Part shown: piece by piece, positions 44,901 to 57,169 of the stretch
Numbering within the stretch: the stretch's first letter is position 1
Layout of the letters: every line of letters begins with the position of its first letter
Source: Aaosphaeria pasadenensis
Taxonomy: Eukaryota; Ascomycota; Dothideomycetes; Pleosporales
Length of the DNA stretch: 64,000 bases
Direction of reading: 5' to 3'
NCBI GenBank assembly: GCA_022813625.1
Contig: JAKLMB010000016.1
Location: 186,001-250,000 of the forward strand
Made by a program: the position numbers and the translations under genes
Notes under the pieces: generated by a model
The model's input: only the letters and a program-made list of their open reading frames with translations
Database searches by the model: none
Told to the model about the DNA's origin: nothing

Positions 44901-47083
44901 CCATGTGGGCGAAGATGTACTCGGTACGTATGTGGATGGCTAGGTTCAGGATGTCTCTGGTACCGAGGAACTATGGTTTTTTATTCATCTGTTAAATGTC
45001 CTCTTGCCCCAGTTCCATTTTGACTTGGTAGCGATCGATCTGATAGCGCTGTTCTTTATTCGATTCTTAATTTCATTGTCATTGTGAGAGAGGAAAGTTA
45101 TGGCGGGAATCGAGGGGGCGGGCACGGACAAGGCCAGAGCTGACAGTTGGCATCAGCGCCCACCGCCGGCCAATTAATGCAACGGCTACACTCCTGGAAG
45201 CGGCCAGCTATCTCGCCTTGCAGGCTTAGGGGAGTAAGTTATCGGCGGGCATCTGCATGCTGCGGGTTTGATGCGGGCTTGATGCGCAATGACTGAGCCA
45301 AAATGTCTGACCGCATCGTTGCACCTACTCATACTCAAATGACAAGCGCACCTCTCACAGGCGCCCCAGGACAACGTGGAAAGCAGGCCATCGCCGAATA
45401 GATATCCGTGCGACGGCAGTTTGTGCGGTGAGATTCGACAATGTATCACCAAGTGCCATCCTCACCTCGGGACTGTTGCATCTTCCGAGAAACACGGTGA
45501 GTTGGGCCTCAATGGAGGTGGAATACGCGGTGTAATAGGCCCGAGCTATCAGGAGACATTGTTCGACTAAACTAGACGGAGCAGGAGGGAGCGCGACTGT
45601 GTGGAGCATGGGGATGGGAATGGAGAGGTCCAGTGATGATTGTATCGGTGTCTATGACTGTCTGTTTGAAAGGTACCGGCAACATAGGTATGGAGTACAG
45701 GTTTACTGCAGAGATGGGACGTAGTGATCGTGATAGTGGCCTCATTATGGTGAGGTGTTGTGTGTACGGAGTAAGGAGATACGGAGCAATTACCTGTAAC
45801 TTTCAATCTCTGGCCATGCACATGCGGCTCGAGCTGGGAGAAACAAGCAATGACTTCATATGAACGTGGTCTTTCTGCCGGCTATTCCCAGGTCGTAATT
45901 GATCAGCGATATTCAACCGTCGTTCCTTCCAACACGGTTTCCCGGGTCCTGTACTTCCTTTTTGTTCGCTACCGCAGGTCGATATATGCAACAGTTATTA
46001 CCCACGCTAGGTTTGCACTTGTTGTACCAGGGTCGCGGAAGACGAAATTTCGAAAAGGTCGGAGAGCCATCTCGTCCACATTGCTAATACGGAAGCGAGC
46101 TGTCGCACGTACTGTGTACGAACACAAATATCAGATCCCATGTGCACTTCTTTGATAGATGTGTAGCATGGAGTGGAGCCCTGGGAACACAAATGGAACG
46201 GCATTAAGATGGGTCCATGGATCCCGCTGGGATCAGGCCGGGAGGAACGCTGGGGAATCTTTCTTGGTTTTATGTGCCGTCCTCGTCTCCTAGAAGCCCA
46301 AGACGGGGCTCTGGCAAGTCATTGTCTTGACTAGCCTTCGACTCTTGACCATCGGGGCGACGTAGACGAGCCCCGGCTGCGAGTACCCTGTCCGGTCGCG
46401 GGTTTGTGGCAGATTTGCAATCAAGAGGGGGCATGCTTCTCGAAGGAAAGTCAAAGCGCAGTTGGAGAACAGTGCGGCCAGATTTATGTTTAACAGTTTG
46501 TTCTGTTCTGTTCTATTAGGGGTATTGTGGGTTTTGTAGGATGGGTCATGGATGGATGCATTGTCCCATAGTTGCCCTAAGACCCAGTGCACGGCAGACA
46601 ATGGGCCTCGTTCGACTCCTCTTGGGCGTTATGTACACACAGTGTGCTATGTATGTGTTATGGTTATTAAATAGTTGAAGGAAATGGAGCCAGTCAGGCA
46701 CGCACGCGGGCGCAGACTGGGCTTCTACTCGATACGAAACGGCTATGGGTCCGTAATTGATTTGATTGTTCATGGCCAGGCAATAATGGTTGAGCGACCC
46801 AGCAATCCCAGCGACCCAGCACGGTGTGTCGCCGCGAGGGCACACACAGGACAGTGCATAATGGTTATTGGGCTGATAGGAGGTGTGCACTGTGTGGTGA
46901 GATTTCTGTTTTATTGTTGCAGTGGAAGGACGGGCTATGATAATCGTAGCTGGAGTTGGAGGGGGGAGAGCTTAGAGGAGAGATACTGCATCGACTGTAG
47001 AGATAGAGAAGGGGACCCGAGTGTCTGGCTCGGATCTACTCTAGGGGGGGGACCACGGCCATGCCCAGGAAAGCGGCGTTGTT

Positions 47084-47112
47084 GGAGGAAGAGGAGGAAG
47101 AGGAGGAAGAGG
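47084..47112. repeat. (GGAAGA/GGAGGA)n purine repeat
   Basis: About five imperfect hexamer units of GGAGGAAGA type, purine only on the plus strand. Confidence 0.85.
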
Positions 47113-47211
47113 ATAAGGAGCGGGAGGACAGGAGAGACAGGACAGGACAGGATAGGATAGGCAGCATGGAGGCGGAGGAGATGTTACAGACAAGGTTTAG
47201 ATGAAGGGAAG

Positions 47212-47247
47212 GAGATGGACGAGATGGACGAGATGGACGAGGTGGAC
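47212..47247. repeat. 9-bp tandem repeat, four copies
   Basis: GAGATGGAC occurs three times exactly and a fourth time as GAGGTGGAC. Confidence 0.92.
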
Positions 47248-47618
47248 AAGTTGGTTCACTTGGTAGGTTGGGTTGGGGTCATTTGGCCTGGGGGGTCGTT
47301 TGTTTAGTGCCGGTTTCCGCGTGGCCACTGGTGCTCCCGCCGCCGCGACGGACGAAGCGGCGAACTAAGCTGAGGATTATACCTAACTACGAGTACTACG
47401 ACTATCTTGCCAGGCAATGTGTTGTTTACTGTTGCTGTTAGTTATAGTTATACAGTAGCTATAGGGAGTTGAGTTGGACTACTCGTAGGTAGACCGCAGA
47501 CATGGCTATGATTATAGGCTGGTGGGCTGGATAATTTGATGGAGGATGGACTTGATACTGGGGGTCTCTTGGGTGAATGTCTATTCCCAACTTGGGACTC
47601 TTGGTCCATGACTCCCCC

Positions 47619-47654
<36 letters not shown>

Positions 47655-47698
47655 GGTCCCATACCCATACCCATATCCACATCCACATCCGCATCCGC
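47619..47698. repeat. CCCATA hexamer minisatellite
   Basis: Eight CCCATA units in two blocks (split by a CCCAGGT interruption) grade into CCACAT and CCGCAT units. The stepwise change of unit suggests expansion of drifting copies. Confidence 0.92.
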
Positions 47699-49161
47699 AG
47701 CTACAGTAGTTAGTTAGTTGGTTAGTTAACTGTGTGTAGTGTGTGTACCTACGCACATCCACACTCTCTTCCCACAATAATGTCCGTAATGTACACACGG
47801 GCTTCCAATCGCTTCCAAAATACCAAGACCACCCAGTCCAGCCCGCCAGCAATTCAGCAATCATCGCCCTCCCGCTCCGCTAATCACAATTCCTTTCCCT
47901 GTCTTGACTCTTGCTTGACTCTTGAGTCCTGTCCTGTGTCCTCCGTCTCCAGCGGTATGGTCACCTAGGTCCTAGGTTAATAAATAAATATCACCCGCTG
48001 CCTTCCCTGTGGCCTTCTAGCCCCCTCTGCTCTCCCTCTCTCTCTAACTTTTCCCCAAGCGGTATACTACTGTACTGTACCTACATACCTACTGGTACAT
48101 ACACACTGTCACAACTTACTCACAGTAACCGCCGTACTCTGTTGCCTTTTCTGTGCTGTGCTCTCTCGTAGATACGTACCACCTAAACTCCGTATCACCC
48201 CCCAACAGCAGCAACACCAACACCACCACCGCCATTATCATCATTACTATCATCATACTCACCCTTACCCTTGTCCCCCAACGTTGCATTTCAGTCAGCA
48301 CACCTCATTCTTGTCATCGACTTCTTATTTTACTTCATTCTCTTATCTTCTGCGGGTGTCTGCCTTGTTCAACGGGCGGCGGCAACCATACTCCTGTAAT
48401 CGACGTTGTGCCCAGACTGCCAACCTCACCTAAACCACCACTATTACCACCACCGCATCACTCTTAAGGACCAGGACGCCGCCACATCCGAGTGCACAAA
48501 ACCCGCCTTTCCCCTCCTCATCCATCATACCTACCTTGGAGAAATAAAACACAGCTTCCACCGACACGCATACTTTCATCCTTGCGCTTCGGCCAGAAAC
48601 GTGTTTGCCTCGTCATACATTACGCTCGATATCATTCCTCCTCCTTTACCCAAACCCAGCTACTTGTGCCCTGTAGCCGCAAGGGGGATCGTCCACTTCG
48701 ACCTATCACCTATCAACGTCATTCTTCTGGGTACACGCGCCCCGTTTCACAGCCATTATCGCCAAATCAAACCACCTACACGCCACATATTCACTCCGCA
48801 TATCTATTCACCTTTAGAGATATCATTCTCTCTTCCCGTACTACCGGATCCTGCTCTCTTCATAATTCTCCGTTCGCAGCTACTTTCACCTTTTCGTCCT
48901 TAGCGGCATATCTAACCACCATCACTACCACTGCTGCTACTATTACCCCTACTATTCCTACTCTCGAATCTGCAACCTCATAAACAGAGAGCCTCCCTCA
49001 GCAATAAATACCCTGCGACGTCGCTTCTTCAAAGTTCCAACTTCGCAAGCTTGATTCACACATCTCAACACATCGTTTCAAGCCACCAGATATCTGCCCA
49101 AAAGGCAGGCTCCCTTAACGAGCATACCTCGATATAACGTAAACGCACAACCACCTTCATC

Positions 49162-49758
49162 ATGTGTATCGCAGAATTAAACGTCTCTCTTATGCCATGC
49201 CGTCATCGCTGGTACCATCTATCCCGCTCTTGTAGCCCATCCAGCAACCTATCCAACTGCCCCAAGAAGCTTGGTCTTTCCGGATGGGAGATCAAATGTG
49301 ATTTCTGCCCGTTCTGCTCAGGGTGGAATCTGTCCACCACCGAATACCGTCTTGTTGGAAACGATCGTGCACCCGCGGTGGGTGGTCTGGCACGTACTCC
49401 ATCTCTCACACTCTCGACCCATCGCCGGGAATCACGACGAGGAAGCCTCTCCCGAACCGACAGCAGTTCTAGCATCACGATGATGGCACAGGAAAAGAAC
49501 CGCGCCATGAACGCTCGAGTGGACGCTTACTTCCGCGTCCCACCCCCTGAGACGTCTTCAGTGCCTGCTCCTCTGCGCGAAGTGGAAGAGGAGAACGACG
49601 CTACAATTGGATCAGGTCCCAGCGACACATCTTCCGAACCAAGCGAGGGCCAGGAATCTCTTCGTCACTCGTCGACTTCCTCGACCGAAAAGTCAAGCGG
49701 GCTTTTCAAGAAGATGCGCCGGAAGTCCAAGAGACTATCCCTCAGCCTCTTCAAGTGA
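49162..49758 (+). CDS. Small uncharacterised Cys/His-containing fungal protein
   Basis: A single exon of 198 residues, starting at the first ATG (49162) after a pyrimidine-rich leader. Residues 1-65 are the ordered part: MCIAELNVSLMPCRHRWYHL, then SNCPKKLGLSGWEIKCDFCPFCSGW. The spaced Cys and His (CRH, CP, CDFCPFC) look like ligands of one or two zinc ions. The remainder is Ser-rich and charged, with RESRRGSLSRTDSSSS as a likely phosphorylated stretch. The C-terminus is basic (FKKMRRKSKRLSLSLFK). I believe similar short proteins occur in other filamentous ascomycetes, but I know no function. It could be a small zinc-binding adaptor. The open frame and composition support a real gene. Confidence 0.7.
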   Translation: MCIAELNVSLMPCRHRWYHLSRSCSPSSNLSNCPKKLGLSGWEIKCDFCPFCSGWNLSTTEYRLVGNDRAPAVGGLARTPSLTLSTHRRESRRGSLSRTDSSSSITMMAQEKNRAMNARVDAYFRVPPPETSSVPAPLREVEEENDATIGSGPSDTSSEPSEGQESLRHSSTSSTEKSSGLFKKMRRKSKRLSLSLFK

Positions 49759-50044
49759 CTGCCTTGCTGTTACCCCACGCGTATCGCAGACCCAACGGCC
49801 GAGAAGGAACCAAAAACGAAGTAGATTCCGTTCACGCGGAACTATGTTGTCGGGTTCTTAGTCCGACTATTTTGGGTCGCACGCGAATGCCGCGCGTCTA
49901 TCGGCAACGGGGTTTCGCGACCCACCCACGATCCGCTGCCGTTGAGGATCTACAAATGAAAAAGTAGCTCCAGCTTCGATTCTATCCTTGTCGTTATCAC
50001 CAGTACCACTCTTGTATTGTCATTTGACTCCTTTTCCTCTCTTT

Positions 50045-50064
50045 CTCTCTCTCTCTCTCTCTCT
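50045..50064. repeat. (CT)10 microsatellite
   Basis: A perfect 20-bp CT run within a longer pyrimidine-rich stretch. Confidence 0.95.
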
Positions 50065-50587
50065 TTCGATTATCTTAGATACCCCTCTCGCATATGGATG
50101 GCTCCTCAGGGCGCTTTTCCTAGACTAGGCCGGCATGTATTGCTGGTCCCATCGGGCAAGGCGTTTCGAACAATCTAAGAATGGACGGATCATTGTCATG
50201 TGTTTTTCTTCTTCTCCTAAATCGGAAAAAAGGGCAAAGGACGACCTCATCTCTGGGTGCTTGGCTGGTTTTTCGGTTCATCCCAAGGCGCTTGCTTCTC
50301 TCTGCTCTGCAACAATGGCGTTACAACAGTGATCGCTCACCATCGAGCAAGATCATCATATCGAACAAAGCGCGGTGGATAATTGGGAAATTTTCGTCAT
50401 CTTTTCTTTCTTGGTTTTCGGGATACATACATGACGAAGCTCACGATCAAATCAATCAAAAAATCTCTCTCTCCATCCGTTCATAGCATAGATCTTACGA
50501 TTTTAATCAAAAACTCTGCCCACACCTCACTCAAACTACTCCCTACCTTTCTAGACGTTTCAATGATGTATTTGTCCTTCTATTGCC

Positions 50588-50953
50588 ATGAAGCTACCTC
50601 ACTCTCCTGCTAAGACGCTTCACTTGGCCCACTTGGCTTGTATCATCTTCCCCTCACTCCGCGTTTCCCCTTCGCGCCTCACCATACCCACTCAGCCTCC
50701 TCGCCAACCGTCGCACTATATCCCACAAGACGCGAAATACCTAATCGCCATCCGCAGCCATCCGGAAATCCATACCCTCCTCAACATCAAACAAAACGAT
50801 AAGATCCAAGACCCAAGACCAAGAGCAGCCATCACCAAACCGCATCTGATATCCAAGGTTGAACCCAAAGACCCGGATCTAAACGGGCACTTTCACTTGG
50901 CCTATGTCTTCTCAGGATCCCCCCGCGTTGGTACACGCGGAGATGCGGCGTAG
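50588..50953 (+). CDS. Doubtful small hypothetical protein
   Basis: An open frame of 121 codons starting with ATG. The predicted protein is Pro/His-rich (residues 30-75) and has no recognisable domain, signal peptide or membrane segment. It lies in a pyrimidine-rich region where long open frames arise easily. Reported with low confidence; it may well be non-coding. Confidence 0.15.
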   Translation: MKLPHSPAKTLHLAHLACIIFPSLRVSPSRLTIPTQPPRQPSHYIPQDAKYLIAIRSHPEIHTLLNIKQNDKIQDPRPRAAITKPHLISKVEPKDPDLNGHFHLAYVFSGSPRVGTRGDAA

Positions 50954-51891
50954 AATACCATAGCGACTGATGTTCGATTGAGGGTTTAGGGAGGGAGGTT
51001 AACGGTCTTGTCTCGTACGTTAAGCACTTTCGCTTAGGTACCTGCGTGTGTACGTTGGAAATGGACAGGTATTTGTCCTATGTTTTCAAGGAAAGATGAT
51101 GGAGAGAAGGAAGGAAGGAAGAGCCAGTGCGCAGTGTGACATGGAAACATGATAAGGAGAGAGAGCATGGCGAATGGGAAACGCAAGTGATGCTATATAC
51201 TCGAATGAATTAGTTCATGGAAGTGACAATGCGAGAATTAGACGTTTCGTTGAGATTATTTTGCTTTGTCGAGTTTCATAGCGAAAAGGAGATGATGGGA
51301 GATCTTTAGAAGGCTTAAGTCAAACTCAACTCACGCTGAAGACTTGGTGAGACAAAATGCCATGTTAAAAGCGACTTAAATTATGGTATCGACCGATTGA
51401 GCGACCGATTATTTACGCCTATGCCCCCCAGAATACTATGCTAAATTGTGAAGCGATTCAATCGTACATACACTGCTTGTTGCCAGAATGCTCTTCACTT
51501 CCTTCCACTACTGCCGCCGTTGCCACTGCCTCCCTTCTGATAGCTGATGTCGACCTGGAAGAGGCTGTCCCAGATGCTCCCGGATCTCGGCTTCGGTGGG
51601 ATTTGGGCCTGTTTCTTGCTCGGGCTGGCGCCGGGGCTGGCTTGTCTGGCGTCTGCCAGATGGCTAGTCCTGGTTTTGCTGGGGCTCGGAGTGCCAGATG
51701 GAGCCCTGAAAAGCCCACTGCCGCCTCCGTTGAACACGGGAGTTGGGCCTGCCGTGGCGGACTGTTTTCGTGGGGAAACCTCACGCTTGAACCGTGGTGG
51801 TGGTGATGATGATGATGATGCGAAGAATGGCTGTGGGAACTCCGTCAGCGGGGACTGCCAATGTAGAGCGAGGGCCTTAGGCATGTCGAAC

Positions 51892-54800
51892 CTAAGGCCC
51901 CCACATAAGGTCTTTCCGAACCTCTTCACCGCCGTGCCCTTGCAACAGCCTCTGCGTCGCTGTCTCTGCAGCAGCCTCGCTCTCCCGGAGATGGCTTGGT
52001 CCTGGTCCTGTTCCGCCGCCTGTGGCTGGGCTGGCTCCTCTGGTAGCAGCGGTGCTGCTCGAGCCTGATTCCGGTTGCTGTTCGATTCCCAATGCTTCTG
52101 TGCTTGTGCGGCCGCCGATTGGGACGCTCACCCTGCTTGTGCCACTACTTCGTCGGCTGTCGAGGCTCTTTCCAAGCGTTTTGGCCGGATCGTTGGAAGC
52201 CTTCTTCTTCGTCATTTCCATCTGTCCCTGGCCCATGATGCGGGCGCTTGCTACGGTTGACTTTCCAAGTCCAGGGGTACCGGGTGCACCGGGCTTCTCT
52301 TCGGATGCGTCGAGTAAGTACCATCGTAGGCCGTCGGAAAGTTCGAAAGGATTGTCGTCTTCGAAAGACATGGCACTGTTTGATGCAATCGATCGTCCGT
52401 CAGCAGATGCCCTTCCGGCTCCGCTCTCCATCGTTTTGGACAGATCGACCACGCGCTCTTCGACCCTGCTTATCCTCGCAACGAGCCATTCTCTACCGTG
52501 AAGCTTGTGCGAGTCGTGCTCGCGAAGGAAGTAATGCGGAGCACCCACATTGAACGCTGCCCACGGTCTTGTTGCTTGGTTTCTGGTGGGGAGGAAAAGC
52601 GCAAGATCACCCTCTTTGAATGACCGGAACGCAATCTTGTCGTGTGCTTCCGATTGATACTTGTGGCTCTTGTCTCTATACGCGCGTGCCTCCTTTTGCC
52701 ATTTTCTTGCAGTATGCTCCATATCGCGCATGCGTTTGGATACAGCTTCGCTGAAGGTGTCGATGTTGAAGCGATTAAGAGTATCAAGTAGCTCATGGTA
52801 CCGTGCGTCCTCGTCTTCCTGCTTCGTAGCCTCGGCCCATTGTAAGAAAGACAAGTCTGTAATCTCTTCCAAACGTCTCTTTACGGGTGTTGGCGATGGG
52901 CTAGTGACGCTACGCATGAGTGTGCCAGTGTCTGACATGATAGTGCTGCTGCCCACTTTAGAAGCTCGCTGGAGGATCATGGTGCCATCTTCATAAGTGA
53001 TGACAAAACCAAGTGTCTCAAGAAGGCGGAGAAGACGGTCATGCTGCGAATATAAACGTTGACTAAGCTCTTTCGCCCGCTGAAGGCGTTGGTGAGTCCG
53101 AGAGGAGTCGAATTCTTCGTACTTCATGATCGCCTTCTGGGCATGCATCAACTCAACGTCAAGACTATTCGCGTGGGACTTGGATTCGGCAAGCTCGATT
53201 TGCAACCGCGTCACCTTGGCCTCTTCCTCCACAACCCGCTTCCTAAGCTCCTCGGAGCCAGTCTCGCCTTCGGCAAACTTCTCTCGCAAGCTCTTGAGAT
53301 GACCACGCTCCTCTTCCAGCTCTTCTGTGATTGACGCGACCTTCGCTTTCTCGACATCGAGCTGTTCACGCATTGAGACGGCTTGAGACTCCTCCGTCTT
53401 CAATTGGGACTTGAGTTCGTCCTCCCTTTGCTCCGCACGCGATCGATTGGTCTCATTTTCGGAACGGGCCATCGAGATAGCTCTTTGGAGCTCTTCCTTG
53501 TAGTCATACGACCGTAACGCGAGCTCTTCCAACTGCTCGATCAGTGCTGCGTGATCTTCAGGTGCAGATGTATCCGGTGCAAGGTAGTTCCAGGCAACAG
53601 CGAGTGACTCTCGTTGCTGACCCTCCACCTCTTTCCGTGCATCAACTGTTGCTTGCAAGTCCGCAACGCGCTTGTCCGCACGATTCACCTGGTCTTCGGC
53701 ATCTCGTCGCACCCCTTCGAGCTCAGCGACAAGCTCTTGTATCTTCGTGTCCGCTCCAGTGCGTTCGGTTTCGCGGCTGCCTAGCAAGCGGTCTAATTCG
53801 TCTTCTGCTTCTTCCATCTTGGTCTTGCAGTTTCGGGCATCTTCGATCAAGGCCTTACGCTCTTCAGCAAATTCTCGCTGTTGGGCTTTCATGTTCTCCA
53901 TGATATTCTCTTTCGTAGATACGGCTTCTTCAACTTGTTTTCTAACTTCGGCATCGTCGCTTTTTCTGGCCTGTAGCTCTTTATCGAGTGTCGCTCGGGC
54001 TTCTCTCTCATTGGCGAGTTCTTGCTCTAGTCGGACAATACGTCGTTTGTCATCCTGTCCTTGGTTCGTAGAGAAGCGCCTTGAAGACACGGAAGACCTT
54101 CGTGACATCTCGTCTATCGGTCGAAAAGAGCCCGTGTCTGCGATGGGTGTCGATGGATCTGCCGGGCTTTGGGGTCCGAACGTAGGCATCCCTCCGCCTA
54201 TCGAGAGGCGACTGACATGGTTCTGCCTATGTACGAGATCCTCAAGTCTACGCACCCGACTTTTAGAGCTTTTCAGCTCATCTTCGAGTTTCGAATTGGC
54301 CTCCCTGAGAATTCGAAGCTCATCATCACCCCTCACCATGAGTTGAGACCCTTTGCCAAATGCTGGCTCGTGAACGCTGCCCATTTTGAAATTCTTTGCC
54401 CGCTTCACTTGCTGCTTTGTAGGACGGTCGAGGTCTTTGATGGCCTGGCTGAGAGCATCAGCCTCGGATGCCTGGCCATCCAGGCGTTGCAGCACTTTAA
54501 GATACTCTTGCAAATCCTCCCGAGAAACCGTCGGCCAACTATTCTTTTCAGGCTGAACATTCATCTCAAAACCAAGCATGTTGCCCTGGATGGCGTCGAT
54601 GTTGATGACGTCGGCTATCGGCTTGAGCCATCTCTTCCTACGTCGCTCCTCTTCTTCCTGGTAGCCGGCCATCTCTTCAGCAAGTGATGAAGTGTCCTTC
54701 TTCATCTTTTCCAGCCATTCACGCCGGCGCACCGCTTCTACTAGAAGTGTGCCGTATATGTAAGGCAGTCGACCAACTAAAGATAATAATTCAAACGCGG

Positions 54801-56050
54801 CAACTCCATCCTGTGGGATACTGATTGACTCCAACTCCTCGTTCAGCGTTGATATGACGGATTCGATACTAGCGATGCTGCGCATACTGTCCACCGCATT
54901 TCGCAGTGCGGAGTTTTTCTGCTCTATCGACCTCCTTACGAGGTCACTCATTTCCATGCTGTATTCCTTAATAGCGGGTAGGAAATTCCTAGTATGCAAT
55001 AGAGCCATTTTGGACACTTGCGCCACGGATTTGGAGTCTGCCGGTAACTCTAGAACGTGCTTGAGGTCTGACTCAACCTTCCTCGCAACGGCCTCAATCT
55101 CGTTGTATAATCGGACCGGCTCCTCCGTGTCATCGCTAAGGGAGCGGCTTTGGCTTTGTCCTACGGCACCGAGTAGTTCGTTGTAGTCAGAGGTGATCTG
55201 TTCCAGTTGTCCCCTCATAGCAACCATGCGCTTCGCGAATGAGTCTTTCACGCGCTGGCTCACACTTGTTGCTCGCTTCACGGCGTCTGTGTCCAAGTAA
55301 TCTTGCAGCGTCATGTTCCGTCCTGCGGAGGGCTTCCGCGAACCTTGCAAAGCCTGGACTGCCTGTGCCGAGCGAACCTCTTTCGCGAGAAACTGTACGA
55401 ACTCTCCTTTCGCAGGTATCGATCCTAGCTGAGCGAAGTCGTTATCCAGTCCCCGCAAGTTATCCCCCGTCTCCTTTTCCACACCCTCAAACCACTTCTT
55501 CGCAGCCTCGTGCTTCTGGTCCAGCCCGCGGATGTGTGAGTCATGGTTTCCAACAGCAATCTGCGTCCCCTTCTCTATCGTAGTCTGCTCGGCGAAATGT
55601 TTCGAAGCTACCCTGGACATGGACCGCGATATGTCGAGGACGGTGAATGCCCAGTCGCGGCGGGCCTGGAAGAGTGTCTGCCATGCTCGTAGGTCCGTAT
55701 GGCTTGATAGTGTATCGGGAGGGTCATCGGGGTGGAACGGATCAGGTAGAGGGGAAGGTAAGAAGTCAGATTGGGCTCCCGTGGAGAGCTCGCGATTGTA
55801 AACAAATATTTCTCTCTGCGGGTGGAATGGTTAGAGCAAGAATCAACAGAGCATAGGAGTAAAGGCTCACCTCAGTTAAGAGGGCTTGTAACTTAACGTG
55901 CTTCCCCCGGGGCGTCAAAAGGATCTGGTTCTCGGGGGAGATCTGGGTAGCTCTAGATATCCACTGCTTCAGCGCTTCGATGGAGTTGAATCCTACGGGA
56001 TCGGCGTCGAGGCGCTGGCCCGTATGGGCCACAGCAATCTGCAGCGACAT
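51892..56050 (-). CDS. ATG11: Autophagy scaffold protein Atg11
   Basis: Two exons on the minus strand: 56050-55871 and 55815-51892 (intron 55 nt), giving 1367 residues, normal for filamentous fungi. The N-terminus MSLQIAVAHTGQRLDADPVGFNSIEALKQWI...ILLTPRGKHVKLQALLTE is the ubiquitin-like start typical of Atg11. An Atg17-like helical region follows (about 130-480), then long coiled coils (about 540-1000). The Atg11 C-terminal domain lies around 1095-1210, with FKEGDLALFLPTRNQATRPWAAFNVGAPHYFL and REWLVARISRVEERVVDL. Atg11 links cargo receptors to the Atg1 kinase and organises the assembly site for selective autophagy (mitophagy, pexophagy). The tail is Ser/Gly-rich and disordered. The gene shares a 237-bp divergent promoter with the CENP-H-like gene. 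Confidence 0.95.
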
Positions 56051-56287
56051 TCACAGTATCCTCCAGCTGCGAAGCAATACTGGTACATCGGAAAGATGAG
56101 GAGAGAGAATCGTTGCGATACAGATAGAGACTGTGATGAGCATTAGGCACGAGGACCGCCAAGGCGGCGACGTGCAGGGGTCCCGAACACGGGCCTCGTC
56201 ATATGCTATCTGAACAAAGGCACATAAGATCAGCATCGATATTGCGCAAGAGTATATATACATGATCAAAGATTTTCGTGTCGCGCA
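56051..56287. promoter_or_regulatory. Shared divergent promoter of ATG11 and the CENP-H-like gene
   Basis: Only 237 bp separate two start codons pointing apart, so both promoters overlap here. AT-rich words (ATATATACATG near 56254) may serve transcription start on the CENP-H side. Confidence 0.5.
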
Positions 56288-57169
56288 ATGTCGATTACGA
56301 ACGATGTTGTTATGAACGAGAATGCTCCCGAATCGTCAAATACAAATAATGATTATTCCAATCTCTTGAAGTCGAGCCATTGCGACGCGTTCGCGTTTAG
56401 CGACCAGGAGCAGCTTGCGCTTCAACTCTATGATCAACTCAAAGAACTAGAATTACAGCAGAGCTTGCTGACAGCACAGAGCGAAGGTGAGTTCCAGGGG
56501 AGATTGGGGGTCCTACAAACCTATCTGCTCGTGAGTTGACTGAACTTTTTAGTAATACAGCCGGATGTCTCAGCACTGTCAGATGACGACGTGCGGGAAC
56601 AGCTGATCACAGCAGAACGCGAGATGGTGAAAGCAAGAGCAGAGTATGAGATACGCGCCAAAGTCACGCACAACGTCTTGGTGATGAACCCCACGCTCAA
56701 GGCCGTTCATGGTGGCGAGGATACGGATTATTCTGAAAAGTAAGAATATCTCTATGTGAACTCTTACGGTAATTTGGAACTAACATATGTTAGACGTCTT
56801 TTGCCTTTGATACATGAGAGAGACATCATTTCCATGGTTCATGGCATGCTGAATGCTAAAATGGCCGCTACAACACGGGCCTTGAGCACCGCCGAGGAAG
56901 AGAACATGGCTGCGAACCAAAAGAATACAGAAACGGCCAGCGTGCTGTTGAAGTTAGCGGAAGACTTGAAACGTCAGTCAGCCGAAGATATTGAAGATGT
57001 TCAATTGCGAGGCAAAGTCGATGCGGTTCAAAAGGAGTTGAAAGGGTCACGGAGTAGACTACGAACGCTGAAGGGAATCATATCCGGTATGATTGTCGGT
57101 AGTGGCATCGATTGGGCAGATGATGAGGTTCTGCGCGAGCTGGTGATGGACGACGATGAAGATGGGTGA
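56288..57169 (+). CDS. CENP-H-like inner kinetochore protein
   Basis: Three exons: 56288-56486, 56553-56739 and 56794-57169, giving 253 residues; introns are 66 and 54 nt. The protein is mainly alpha-helical coiled coil. Two places match CENP-H: a central HNVLVMNPTLKAVHGG, and the C-terminal TLKGIISGMIVGSGIDWADDEVLRELVM, where the vertebrate protein has a similar hydrophobic block ending in an Asn/Asp-Trp-Ala-Glu/Asp-Asp motif. CENP-H (Fta3 in fission yeast, Mcm16 in budding yeast) belongs to the constitutive centromere-associated network and pairs with CENP-K to hold kinetochores on centromeric chromatin. The end is acidic (MDDDEDG). The call rests on motif resemblance, as overall conservation in this family is low. 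Confidence 0.75.

Larger units (their letters stand above)
39949..49161. other. 9.2-kb region without a recognisable gene
   Basis: The longest gene-free stretch in the window. 39949-41700 holds the CCDC174-like 3' end, a 10-bp inverted repeat and one TACGGAGTA copy. 41900-46600 has mixed composition and many short frames on both strands (longest 179 codons at 42760-43299, minus). None resembles a known family, so it may be a decayed gene or mobile element. 46900-47700 is purine-rich and then carries simple repeats. 47900-49160 is pyrimidine-rich, probably the promoter and leader of the next gene. No terminal repeats of a transposon were found by eye. Confidence 0.5.
49759..51891. other. Intergenic region between the Cys-rich gene and ATG11
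   Basis: About 2.1 kb. It contains the 3' region of the small Cys-rich gene, a CT run, a doubtful open frame at 50588-50953, and the ATG11 3' side. Nothing else is recognised. Confidence 0.55.
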
